From JBEIGE01 sp040382055 (lineage in GTDB: Bacteria > Pseudomonadota > Gammaproteobacteria > Burkholderiales > Burkholderiaceae_C): a stretch of 64,000 bases of DNA. Positions 50,635 through 58,436 of this stretch are shown here, piece by piece. Each line of letters begins with the position of its first letter. Positions within the stretch are counted from its first letter, which is position 1. Below the pieces are notes generated by a model, which had not been told where the DNA came from, ran no database searches, and saw only the letters and a program-made list of their open reading frames with translations. The translations under genes and the position numbers were made by a program. The stretch covers positions 57,370 to 121,369 of the forward strand of contig JBEIGE010000007.1 of NCBI GenBank assembly GCA_040382055.1, in the 5' to 3' direction.

Positions 50635-51608
50635 GGTTTTACTCCCATCAAGAGGGCTGGATCAGCAGTAATCGGGTAAACCACGGGGTATGAAGGGACC
50701 ACATGGTGTTTGACTGACCACAGGTACCAGTTGTCTACGACCGGACCGGTCAGCAAAATACCGATACCGCCTACCAGGGGGCACAGCACCGCAAACCACC
50801 AGGCCCAGCGGTGAATGGATTCCATGGTGGCATTGAAGCCCATGGTCCAGCGCCAGAACAGTGCAGCTCGCTCGGAAGCTGTACCCCGGTCGACAATTTG
50901 CTCTATCTCGCGTTCACCACCAAAGCGGCTGACTGCAAGAATGGTCGCGCCGTGCATGGCAAACAGCAAGACAGAACCGTACAGGAACACAATGGACAAG
51001 GCATGGAACGGGTTGTAGAACAGGTTTCCGTGTCGTAGCGAGATGGCCGCAACCCAGTCAAGGTGAGGGAAGATGCCAAAAGGCACCGACTCAGACCAGC
51101 TACCCATCATGACTGGGCGGAAGAAACCGCACACCAAGAAGAGCCAGATCGCTGCGGCAAAGGCCCAAGCCACATGCGTTCCCATGCCCAGTTGCCTGGC
51201 ACGGCGGTACATGCGTGTCCACCAGAGAATCAGAGAAATGGTGAGGAAAAATCCTGTGATCAGCCACCATCCACCTTGTGCCAGGGGAGGAATGCTCAGA
51301 CCATAAGCCGGTGGTGGTGGTTCAAGTGCAAGCCAGAACAACTGACGGATCATTTGCAATGGGTTCCAGTCCACTGCAGCCAACATATTGAAGCCAATGA
51401 TGTTGAAAGCCAGCGTTCCGAAGAGAAGCGAGGCAACACCCAGCCACCCCAGATAAATCGGACCGATCTGTGCGTTGCCGATGCGACCTAGCAGGTGTGA
51501 GAAAAACGGGGTTCCGACGCGACCGGAATTCCCCTTGGGCAAGGGTATGCCCATGGATACAGGACCGGTCGGTTGGACGGTGGTAAAGAGGTTTTGATAT
51601 TCGGCCAT
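50631..51608 (-). CDS. pufM: Photosynthetic reaction centre M subunit
   Basis: One of the two core membrane subunits that hold the bacteriochlorophyll dimer, bacteriopheophytins, quinones and iron. The 325 residues show five membrane helices with conserved segments YLGWLGVASLLFGTLAFN, GNLFYNPFHALSIVFLYGSVLLFAMHGATIL and WTMGFNATMESIHRWAWW, containing the expected His ligands. AAGGAG before the ATG supports the start. It follows pufL after 18 bp. Confidence 0.98.
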   Translation of the reverse strand: MAEYQNLFTTVQPTGPVSMGIPLPKGNSGRVGTPFFSHLLGRIGNAQIGPIYLGWLGVASLLFGTLAFNIIGFNMLAAVDWNPLQMIRQLFWLALEPPPPAYGLSIPPLAQGGWWLITGFFLTISLILWWTRMYRRARQLGMGTHVAWAFAAAIWLFLVCGFFRPVMMGSWSESVPFGIFPHLDWVAAISLRHGNLFYNPFHALSIVFLYGSVLLFAMHGATILAVSRFGGEREIEQIVDRGTASERAALFWRWTMGFNATMESIHRWAWWFAVLCPLVGGIGILLTGPVVDNWYLWSVKHHVVPSYPVVYPITADPALLMGVKP

Positions 51609-51626
51609 TTTTATCTCCTTGTCGTT

Positions 51627-52454
51627 TTAGTGGCCCCAGATGGGCATGCTGAGCCACCAGCCCCACCATTCGGGCCAGCCACGGGTCCAGAAGGGCCCGC
51701 TGATCACAATACACAGGGCAGCGAACCAGACGGCTGCCAGGGCCAGGAACAGCCCCAGGCGGTGAATGCCCAATGTGCCCACGGAGTAGCCGATGGCGTC
51801 CCGGAAGAAGGTATCTTCATGCTCCGGGGTCTTGACCACTTGGCCCTTTTTGGGGTTGGTTGCTGAGAGCACCAAGCCGCCGTGCATGGAGAGCGCCAGC
51901 ACCGTTGCAAAGAACAGGCTGGCCGCGATCATGTGCGCGGGGTTGTAATGAAAGTGCAAGTACTGATAGGCAGTGTTGCTAACCCAGTCCAGATGACTGT
52001 AAATGCCGTAGGGGAATGCATGGCCCCAACCGCCCATCAGTACTGGGCGAATAACCTGGAGCGTGAAATAGGCAAAGATCGCAAACCCGAAGGCGACCGG
52101 CACATGCAGGCCCATGCCAAGTTTGCGGCAGATCTCTATTTCACGCAGCATCCACGATACAAAAGCCCCGAGGGCACAGACGGTGATGATCTGCCACAAG
52201 CCGCCTTCCATCATTGGTGCCATGCGCAAACCATAAGAGAGATCGGGCGGCGCAATGTTGATTTGCCACAAATTCCAGGTCGGCCCGGAAGCCGCGCCCC
52301 AGAGGATCATCGTGGTTCCCAGCAAGGCGAAAAACAGAGTGGACACCCCGAAGAAACCGACATAAAAGGGTCCGACCCAAAAGTCGAACAGGTCACCCCC
52401 TAGAAGGGTCCCGCCGCGAACGCGGTACTTTCTCTCAAAGCTCAGCATGGCCAT
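51627..52454 (-). CDS. pufL: Photosynthetic reaction centre L subunit
   Basis: Partner of PufM in the reaction-centre core. The 275 residues begin MAMLSFERKYRVRGGTLLGG, the normal PufL N-terminus, and carry HYNPAHMIAASLFFATVLALSMHGGLVL and FRDAIGYSVGTLGIHRLG with pigment and iron ligands. A hairpin lies in the 130-bp spacer between pufA and this gene. Confidence 0.98.
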   Translation of the reverse strand: MAMLSFERKYRVRGGTLLGGDLFDFWVGPFYVGFFGVSTLFFALLGTTMILWGAASGPTWNLWQINIAPPDLSYGLRMAPMMEGGLWQIITVCALGAFVSWMLREIEICRKLGMGLHVPVAFGFAIFAYFTLQVIRPVLMGGWGHAFPYGIYSHLDWVSNTAYQYLHFHYNPAHMIAASLFFATVLALSMHGGLVLSATNPKKGQVVKTPEHEDTFFRDAIGYSVGTLGIHRLGLFLALAAVWFAALCIVISGPFWTRGWPEWWGWWLSMPIWGH

Positions 52455-52521
52455 TTTGGGCTCCTCTGACCGGCTCGCCGTACCAGCGATGCGCGGACTC
52501 AAAAAACAAATATTCGTTGGG

Positions 52522-52560
52522 GGTATGCGAATCAGGTCGCAGTGACCTGGCTCGCATACC
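52522..52560 (-). other. puf intercistronic hairpin between pufA and pufL
   Basis: Nine-bp perfect outer stem (GGTATGCGA 52522-52530 with TCGCATACC 52552-52560), a 3x3 internal loop, and a five-bp inner stem AGGTC/GACCT closed by GCAGT. In Rhodobacter a hairpin at this place protects the pufBA mRNA from 3' decay and sets the excess of LH1 over reaction centres. The same role is inferred here from position and fold. Confidence 0.8.
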
Positions 52561-52584
52561 AATTGCAGTGGCTAGATGCCACCT

Positions 52585-52776
52585 TTACTTCGATGGTGGG
52601 ATCGGTGCGTTTTGGGCTGCTTTTGCAGCTTTGACGGTGTCCGGATGCCACGTGTTGATGTTGTAACGATCGCCACTGACTTGAATCAGGTGAATGCTTG
52701 TCGAGATGAAAGCAATCGCCAGGCCAGTTGCAATGATCGCCGTGCGGGGATCAACAATTCTCCAATAGCGCCACAT
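52585..52776 (-). CDS. pufA: LH1 antenna alpha polypeptide
   Basis: A 63-residue antenna subunit starting MWRYWRIVDPRTAI, with one membrane helix and the bacteriochlorophyll ligand His29 (FISTSIHLIQVSGDRYN). The hydrophilic C-terminus is Lys/Ala-rich. AAAGGAG lies seven bases before the ATG, a strong ribosome site. It follows the uncharacterised 74-residue gene by 15 bp, rather than pufB directly. Confidence 0.96.
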   Translation of the reverse strand: MWRYWRIVDPRTAIIATGLAIAFISTSIHLIQVSGDRYNINTWHPDTVKAAKAAQNAPIPPSK

Positions 52777-52791
52777 AGTGAGCTCCTTTAG

Positions 52792-53016
52792 TTAAGTTAG
52801 TTGTGAAATCACGGTATAGACAGCAGATTTCACGCTTCCAAACATGGATTGCGATCCTTCTGCGCCCGGCAACCAGGTGCGCCAGTCCAAGAAGAACAGT
52901 TGCCCCACCATTGCCAGCAGCAGAAATACACAAAACAACGCAATAAAAAAGTACCTGAACCCCACGAGGGAGTGAGCAGTCATTCCTGATTGGTCTTGAG
53001 CGTGTGAATAAGCCAT
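52792..53016 (-). CDS. Uncharacterised single-span membrane protein between pufB and pufA
   Basis: A 74-residue protein with a hydrophilic N-terminus (MAYSHAQDQSGMTAHSLVG), one long membrane helix at about 20-44 (FRYFFIALFCVFLLLAMVGQ), then LDWRTWLPGAEG and an amphipathic C-terminal stretch (MFGSVKSAVYTVISQLT). A good ribosome site (GGAG, seven bases from the ATG) and placement 22 bp after pufB and 15 bp before pufA show it is a real gene in the puf operon. I do not recognise it as PufQ or PufX, nor as an alpha subunit: there is no His in the membrane span at the usual ligand position. A role in LH1 or ring assembly is inferred from position only. Confidence 0.85.
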   Translation of the reverse strand: MAYSHAQDQSGMTAHSLVGFRYFFIALFCVFLLLAMVGQLFFLDWRTWLPGAEGSQSMFGSVKSAVYTVISQLT

Positions 53017-53038
53017 GTTTATCTCCGTGAATGGGTTA

Positions 53039-53182
53039 CTAGAACCAGGGACGCCAGATCCACACCAAACTGTGAGCGACAAATGCGCCCACAGCCCACA
53101 ACAGGTAACCCTGTATAAAGTAGGAGTGGAATTCTTGGCACTCTTCGTCCGTAAGACCTGTCGGATTTGCGGTTTGAGCCAT
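53039..53182 (-). CDS. pufB: LH1 antenna beta polypeptide
   Basis: A 47-residue subunit: MAQTANPTGLTDEECQEFHS then the helix ending GAFVAHSLVWIWRPWF. His37 is the bacteriochlorophyll ligand and His19 the second conserved histidine; the WxWRPW end is the LH1 beta signature. The gene is preceded by a GAGG site eight bases upstream. It is the first puf gene, 150 bp after the bchZ stop; there is no pufQ. Confidence 0.97.
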   Translation of the reverse strand: MAQTANPTGLTDEECQEFHSYFIQGYLLWAVGAFVAHSLVWIWRPWF

Positions 53183-53218
53183 GTTTAATACCTCACTTCA
53201 AAAGCCTTTCGGCTACCA

Positions 53219-53300
53219 CCGTACCGTGCAAGGGTACGGAACGAACTGCCATGTCGCTACTAACGCCATGGCAGACTAAGCGTCCGAAAAACGGGCGCTT
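53219..53300 (-). other. Three consecutive hairpins between bchZ and pufB
   Basis: Stem 1 pairs 53219-53225 with 53233-53239 (CCGTACC/GGTACGG). Stem 2 pairs 53246-53253 with 53267-53274 (CTGCCATG/CATGGCAG, 13-base loop). Stem 3 pairs 53278-53286 with 53292-53300, nine pairs with one G-U. They occupy most of the 150-bp spacer and probably act in mRNA processing or stability ahead of the antenna genes. No U-tract follows, so simple termination is unlikely. Confidence 0.65.
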
Positions 53301-53332
53301 GCCCCAGCTACCGGCAACACAAGAGACGCTGT

Positions 53333-54811
53333 TCATGCGGCCACTCCTGCTTTCGATAACTTGAACAACTCTGAGAACCGGTCGGCCTCTACGCTGGAGC
53401 GACCGGCTTCACGTGCATCTCGCTCTGCGCGATCACGTATTTGTTTTGCAGCGGAAATCCTGACCAATACAGGCTCTGCTGCTATCATTTCTTCTAGCAG
53501 CGCATGTGCTTCGGGCTCCCAGGGCAGGGGCTTCTCGGAGGCGACTCGGCTAGGTGTGGCGTCAATCTTGTCCAGGTCTGTGCCCAGCGGCAGAATGTGA
53601 AACAGCGCGTCAAAAAGCGCGTTGCAAAACTCCTGAATGATGTAGGTGGCGCCTGCATAACCCATAAATGGCGTGCCGGTATGGCGGCGAATAATGGGCA
53701 GGGGGAATGACGCAGGAATGAAAGTTGCCTTCATCATCTGGCCACCGCCGCATTCAGCCAGGTAAATGCGTTCGTTGTAACTGCCATACATGACCAGGGG
53801 CGTTTTGCTTGCTACCAGTTTGCGCACTTCGTTGTTGTCGGTTTTTGCACCTGGGCAACGGGCCACAGCAAAGTTGCAGGGCAAGCCCATTTCGTCTTCC
53901 AGAAAGTGCCGGATGCCGCGGGTGTAAGTCTCATTGGCGACTACCGCAAAACTCGCCGTACCAAAAAAGTCCTGGGTGACTGAACGCCACAAATCCCAGA
54001 TGGGTTTGATGGTGGTGTGCTTTTCGCGTTCAATAAAGGGCTCGGGGTCCAGACCCAGCAACTCACCCAACTTGCGCAGGAACTTGGTCGTGCTGTGCAG
54101 GCCAATTGGAGCCTGAAGGTATGGCCGCTCCAAGGCTTCGCACAACATGCGGCCGAATTCGCGGTACATACAAATGTTGACATCAGCTTCAACCAGACGG
54201 GATACATCAGCCAAATGACTTCCCAGCGGGAAAACCATGTTGATTTCAGCGCCTATGCCCTGAACCAGTCTGCGAATTTCGGCTAGATCGCTGGGCGAAT
54301 TGAAGGTGCCGTAGCAGGGTCCGATGATGTTCACGCGGGGCTTTTCGCCAGCAGGACGCTCAGCAAAAGGTTTGCGCGCTGGCACATGCTTGAGGCCGTA
54401 CTCCGACCAAAGCCAGAACATGGCCCGGTTGGCGCATTGCCACTGGTCTTCGTCAATCGTACGCGGCAGAAACCGCATGATGTTTGTGCCTGAAGGCGTC
54501 ACACCGCCACCGATCATCTCGGCAATCGAGCCTGTCACCACCACGGAGGGCAGATCTGGATCAAGTGCGGCATGTGCCCGGCGCATGGAGCCTTCAGTGC
54601 CTTCACGACCCAATTGTTCTTCGGCCAGACCGGTTACGACGATAGGCAACTCGTGCGGTGGCAGGGCATCGGTGTAATGCAGGACGGAAGTGACCGGCAG
54701 ATTTTCGCAACCCACGGGCCCATCAATGACCACTTGCAAACCCTTGATGGCGGTGAAGACATACACCGCACCCCAATAACCACCTGCACGATCGTGATCC
54801 AGAACCAGCAT
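53333..54811 (-). CDS. bchZ: Chlorophyllide a reductase subunit Z
   Basis: BchZ with BchY forms the catalytic component that reduces ring B of chlorophyllide a to the bacteriochlorin level. The 492 residues contain GGYWGAVYVFTAIKGLQVVIDGPVGCENLPVTS with a cluster cysteine, IGPCYGTFNSPSDLAEI and the C-terminal DRAERDAREAGRSSVEADRF helix. The start follows the bchY stop with no gap. Confidence 0.97.
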   Translation of the reverse strand: MLVLDHDRAGGYWGAVYVFTAIKGLQVVIDGPVGCENLPVTSVLHYTDALPPHELPIVVTGLAEEQLGREGTEGSMRRAHAALDPDLPSVVVTGSIAEMIGGGVTPSGTNIMRFLPRTIDEDQWQCANRAMFWLWSEYGLKHVPARKPFAERPAGEKPRVNIIGPCYGTFNSPSDLAEIRRLVQGIGAEINMVFPLGSHLADVSRLVEADVNICMYREFGRMLCEALERPYLQAPIGLHSTTKFLRKLGELLGLDPEPFIEREKHTTIKPIWDLWRSVTQDFFGTASFAVVANETYTRGIRHFLEDEMGLPCNFAVARCPGAKTDNNEVRKLVASKTPLVMYGSYNERIYLAECGGGQMMKATFIPASFPLPIIRRHTGTPFMGYAGATYIIQEFCNALFDALFHILPLGTDLDKIDATPSRVASEKPLPWEPEAHALLEEMIAAEPVLVRISAAKQIRDRAERDAREAGRSSVEADRFSELFKLSKAGVAA

Positions 54812-56371
54812 TTAGATCATCTCCTCGGCTTTGCGTTTTTTAGCCAGCTTGACTGCCTGGCGACGCTGCTCGGCCTTGAACTCCGGACGATCCTGGGGCA
54901 CACCGTTTGCGCTTTCCCAGACACCGGAAGAATGACCGGCTCCAACCGAGCCGAAAAATTCTTTCATTTCATCAAATCGATGCTTGTTGCCAATGGCGTT
55001 GTTGATGACCGTTGCCAGAGAACCCGCACCACCGGGGCCCATCAGCGGGCGCGCAGAGATGAGGTTGGTGAAATACAGGGAGGGAATGGTGAGTTCTTTG
55101 GCTGCCTGAACTATGGGCGTGGTGCCTATAGCCAGATCGGGTTTGAACTCATGCATGGCCGCCAGATCTTGCTCAAGCGAGGCACGGAATTGAACCATCA
55201 CGCCTTTGCTTTCAAGCCACTGCAGATCGGCCTCGTTCCAGGCAGTGCGGGGGCATGCGCTGCCCACGTATCTCAGATCTGCTCCGCTTTCAATGAGCAA
55301 TCGACCCACCAGAAGCTCAGAGCCTTCGTAGCCGCTCAGGGTGATACGACCCTTGATCGGCATTTTGCCAAGCGCGCCACGAATGGCCGGCAAAAACTTG
55401 TTTTTGGCGGCATCAATGGATGCCTGTCCGACATTGGTGGCAGTTCCAATGGCTTGCAGCCAGGCTTCAGTACCTTCATAACCCACAGGCGCTGAGCCCA
55501 CCAGGGTGCGACCGGCCGCTTCGAATTCACGAACGCTGGCGGTGTAGAAAGGGTGTATGGCTGCAACTGCAGCGCAGTCGAGGGCGGCATACAACTCACG
55601 CCACTCACGTGTGGGAACCACCGGCCCTGCAGCCAAACCCATGGGTTCAAGCATCATGCCGATGATCACGGGGTCGGCTGGGAAGACTTCACCCAGAATG
55701 GTGATCGTGGGCTTGTCCGACTTGCCAGCCCGAGGGGCTTGTACCGGGCCGGCTTCGGCTTCGCTACGCGCATATTTCAGCATGGCAGCTGCCAGCACGT
55801 CTTTGGCTTCAGCATGGGTGGGCACACCAAAACCGGGCACGTCAATACCGATGATGCGAACGCCGTTGATTTCCTTGGGCAGAATTTGAAGGGGGACACC
55901 GCTGGCCGTGGGGACACACAAATTGATGATCACAATCGCGTCGTACAGCGCTGGATCGGCTTGCTGGTACACAGCTTCGCGAATATCTTCAAACAGTTTC
56001 CCGGTCACCAGGGATTCAGAATTGAAAGGCACGTAGCCCACACTGCGCCGGGCTCCGTAAAAATGGGAGGTGAAGGTCAAACCGTACACGCAGCAGGCCG
56101 AGCCGGACAAAATAGTTGCTGTGCGGCGCATACGCAATCCCACGCGAAGGGAGCCGAACGCAGGGCACATGCTTTGGGGCTGGTCGTGCGGACCGGCCTT
56201 GGCATCGACCGGATAATCTTTGGCGTACTGATCCAGAACGTCGGATTTCCCTGCGGACTTGGCCGCTGCCAGCATGGCTTGTCCACCCGAGTGACAGCCC
56301 ATGCCATCGCCTTCCAGCGCGGTCTGGATTGGCTTGTCTGGCATGGGGATGATGGGAATAGTGGCGCTCAT
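54812..56371 (-). CDS. bchY: Chlorophyllide a reductase subunit Y
   Basis: The 519-residue partner of BchZ, related to NifD/BchN. Visible cysteines likely to hold the [4Fe-4S] cluster include those in QPQSMCPAFGSLRVG, SGSACCVYGLTFTSHFYG and INLCVPTASGVPL. Length and sequence (IDVPGFGVPTHAEAKD) are normal for the family. It lies 11 bp after bchX. Confidence 0.97.
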   Translation of the reverse strand: MSATIPIIPMPDKPIQTALEGDGMGCHSGGQAMLAAAKSAGKSDVLDQYAKDYPVDAKAGPHDQPQSMCPAFGSLRVGLRMRRTATILSGSACCVYGLTFTSHFYGARRSVGYVPFNSESLVTGKLFEDIREAVYQQADPALYDAIVIINLCVPTASGVPLQILPKEINGVRIIGIDVPGFGVPTHAEAKDVLAAAMLKYARSEAEAGPVQAPRAGKSDKPTITILGEVFPADPVIIGMMLEPMGLAAGPVVPTREWRELYAALDCAAVAAIHPFYTASVREFEAAGRTLVGSAPVGYEGTEAWLQAIGTATNVGQASIDAAKNKFLPAIRGALGKMPIKGRITLSGYEGSELLVGRLLIESGADLRYVGSACPRTAWNEADLQWLESKGVMVQFRASLEQDLAAMHEFKPDLAIGTTPIVQAAKELTIPSLYFTNLISARPLMGPGGAGSLATVINNAIGNKHRFDEMKEFFGSVGAGHSSGVWESANGVPQDRPEFKAEQRRQAVKLAKKRKAEEMI

Positions 56372-56382
56372 GGAAGATACAT

Positions 56383-57426
56383 TCAGACTTCGTCGTAAAC
56401 CACTTCAAGAGTTTCCTTGACCAGTTCTTTTTTGCCGCACATGTCAAATTGAGTGGCAGGCTCCAGTACCACATCTCGTCCGACAGAAGCGGCCGAGAAA
56501 AGGCCGAGCAACTCGTCTTGTGTCATGGGTTTCGGCCGCATCGGCAAGGAGGTGCCGACGTTTTCAGCAAGCTCGGCAAACATGGGACCCCAAACCGAAT
56601 CGGGCCGGCCAATGATTTCGTAGCTGGCGCTTTTGCGGCGGATGTCTTCGTTGGCAGGAATGGTTGAGAGTACGGGAATGCCTACGTGTGTGGCGAAGGC
56701 AGCTGCTTCTCCGGTTCCGTCGTCACGGTTGATCACCATGCCGGCGACACCAACATTGCCACCGAGTTTGCGGAAGTACTCTACCGCCGAGCAAACGTTA
56801 TTGGCTACATACAGGGATTGCAGGTCATTGCTGGCCACCACAATCACCTTCTGGCACATGTCACGGGCAATCGGCAGGCCGAAACCACCGCAAACCACGT
56901 CGCCCAGGAAGTCGAGCAGCACGTAGTCGAAACCCCAGTCGTGAAAGCCGAGTTTTTCCAGCAACTCAAAACCATGGATGATGCCGCGTCCGCCGCAACC
57001 GCGACCGACTTCCGGACCACCCAGTTCCATGGCGTAAACACCATCGCGCTTGAAGCAGACATCACCAATGGCAACCGCCTCGCCCGCCAATTTTTTCTTG
57101 GACGACGTTTCAATGATGGTTGGGCAGGCGCGGCCACCGAACAGCAGTGAGGTGGTGTCACTCTTGGGATCACAGCCAATGAGCAGAACCTTTTTGCCTT
57201 GTTGAGCCATCATGTAGCTCAGGTTGGCCAGTGTGAAGCTCTTGCCGATCCCGCCTTTGCCGTAGATGGCAATGATTTGGGTTTCTTTGGTGGGCTTGTC
57301 TGTGGACACAGGGGATGGTTCGACGGCAGCTTCTGCGCGCAGGTCTTTCATCATGATGGTCATAGGCTTTGCCTTGGCTGCCGTGGCAATGGCTTTTTCA
57401 GCCTCAAGTCCGGGGTTCAAATTCAT
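56383..57426 (-). CDS. bchX: Chlorophyllide a reductase iron-sulfur subunit X
   Basis: BchX is the NifH-like ATPase that donates electrons to BchYZ. It has P-loop IYGKGGIGKS (residues 54-63), the cluster cysteines in GRGCGGRGI and FLGDVVCGGFGLP, and CDPKSDTTSLLFGG. The ATG at 57426 overlaps the bchC stop by four bases (ATGA) and gives 347 residues; longer frames extend into bchC and are rejected. Confidence 0.97.
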   Translation of the reverse strand: MNLNPGLEAEKAIATAAKAKPMTIMMKDLRAEAAVEPSPVSTDKPTKETQIIAIYGKGGIGKSFTLANLSYMMAQQGKKVLLIGCDPKSDTTSLLFGGRACPTIIETSSKKKLAGEAVAIGDVCFKRDGVYAMELGGPEVGRGCGGRGIIHGFELLEKLGFHDWGFDYVLLDFLGDVVCGGFGLPIARDMCQKVIVVASNDLQSLYVANNVCSAVEYFRKLGGNVGVAGMVINRDDGTGEAAAFATHVGIPVLSTIPANEDIRRKSASYEIIGRPDSVWGPMFAELAENVGTSLPMRPKPMTQDELLGLFSAASVGRDVVLEPATQFDMCGKKELVKETLEVVYDEV

Positions 57427-58376
57427 GCGGTGTATCTCCAGTCCAGAATCATCTTCAGGCAAGCGGCATCTCCAAATGCCACGTCGTAAGCGGATGCCGC
57501 TTTTTCAGCAACTTGATCATGGGTAATCAGGCCGTCAAGTGACAGTCGCCCTTGATGCACCAATTGGGTTACCGCCAGCAAGTCAGCGCGCTTCCAATCG
57601 GAGGCCGCACGAATGTGGGCCTCACGCTTGAGGGCGGGGCCTGATGTAAAGCGCATGGCCTGCTTGTAAAAGCCTGCCAGAACCAGTTCGCCACCATGTG
57701 CCAACCGGGCAATGGCAATGTCCAGGATGTCAGAGTCGCCACTGACGTCGTAAATCGCCTTGTAATCATGGCGATCGTCGTCATCGGGGTGAACGACCGT
57801 GTAACCTTCAGCACCGCCCTGACGGTGTGCAGCGGTTTCCCATACACAGGGTACAGGCCCACCCGCGGCCACCGTCAGACGCGCCAGCAGTCGTCCCATG
57901 GCACCGTGTCCAATGATCAGATCGGGTGCTGGCGAAGGCTCTCGTTGACCGCCACCTGCTACAGCGTGGTAAGCGGTTGCTGCCAAAGCGAGCAAAACGG
58001 CTTCTTGTCCAGAGCTTTCCTGCAAGACAATCGCGTGGCTTTGGGGCACGACCAGACGGGAGGCGGACCCACCAAACAAGGAGCGAACACCTTGCAGGCA
58101 GTTGGCTCCGGGAACAAACACACGTGTTCCTGCTTCAAGTGTTGTTTTTGCGCCAGCACGTACGACCCGGCCCACGGTTTCGTAACCAGGCACGAGTGGA
58201 TATCCCATACCCGGAAAAGCGGGCATGCTGCCATCCCAGAGTTGACGCTCGGTATCGGCGCTGATGCCACTGAACTCGACCTTGACTTCAACGTCGGTAT
58301 CACCCAGATCAGTCAGAGCCAGCGCCGACATCGACAGTTGGCGTGGGCCTTGAAATACAACCGCTTGTGCTCGCAT
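57423..58376 (-). CDS. bchC: 3-hydroxyethyl bacteriochlorophyllide a dehydrogenase
   Basis: BchC oxidises the C3 hydroxyethyl group to acetyl. The 317 residues form a medium-chain dehydrogenase-like protein: N-terminal MRAQAVVFQGPRQLSMSALA, FPGMGYPLVPGYETVGRVV and the cofactor region LIIGHGAMGRLLARLTVAAGG. The ATG sits three bases from a tandem PpsR operator, and no Shine-Dalgarno is visible, so a leaderless transcript is possible besides read-through from crtF. Confidence 0.96.
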   Translation of the reverse strand: MRAQAVVFQGPRQLSMSALALTDLGDTDVEVKVEFSGISADTERQLWDGSMPAFPGMGYPLVPGYETVGRVVRAGAKTTLEAGTRVFVPGANCLQGVRSLFGGSASRLVVPQSHAIVLQESSGQEAVLLALAATAYHAVAGGGQREPSPAPDLIIGHGAMGRLLARLTVAAGGPVPCVWETAAHRQGGAEGYTVVHPDDDDRHDYKAIYDVSGDSDILDIAIARLAHGGELVLAGFYKQAMRFTSGPALKREAHIRAASDWKRADLLAVTQLVHQGRLSLDGLITHDQVAEKAASAYDVAFGDAACLKMILDWRYTA

Positions 58377-58378
58377 GG

Positions 58379-58422
58379 TGTCAGTTTATCTTGACGTTCA
58401 AAAGTGTCAACTTAAATTTACG
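58379..58422 (-). promoter_or_regulatory. Tandem PpsR/CrtJ operator and promoter before bchC
   Basis: Two TGT-N12-ACG boxes (read on the plus strand) at 58379-58396 and 58405-58422, with exactly 8 bp between. On the minus strand each is CGT-N12-ACA. TTGACA (58410-58405, minus) is followed after 16 bases by TAAACT (58388-58383), a plausible promoter whose start would fall at the bchC ATG (58376). The two-box, 8-bp layout is that described for the Rhodobacter bchC promoter. Confidence 0.8.
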
Positions 58423-58436
58423 TACTTTCTGTAGGC

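Noticed and set aside
53039..53332. Search for pufQ upstream of pufB
   Set aside because: The bchZ-pufB spacer holds only hairpins, no reading frame of suitable size.
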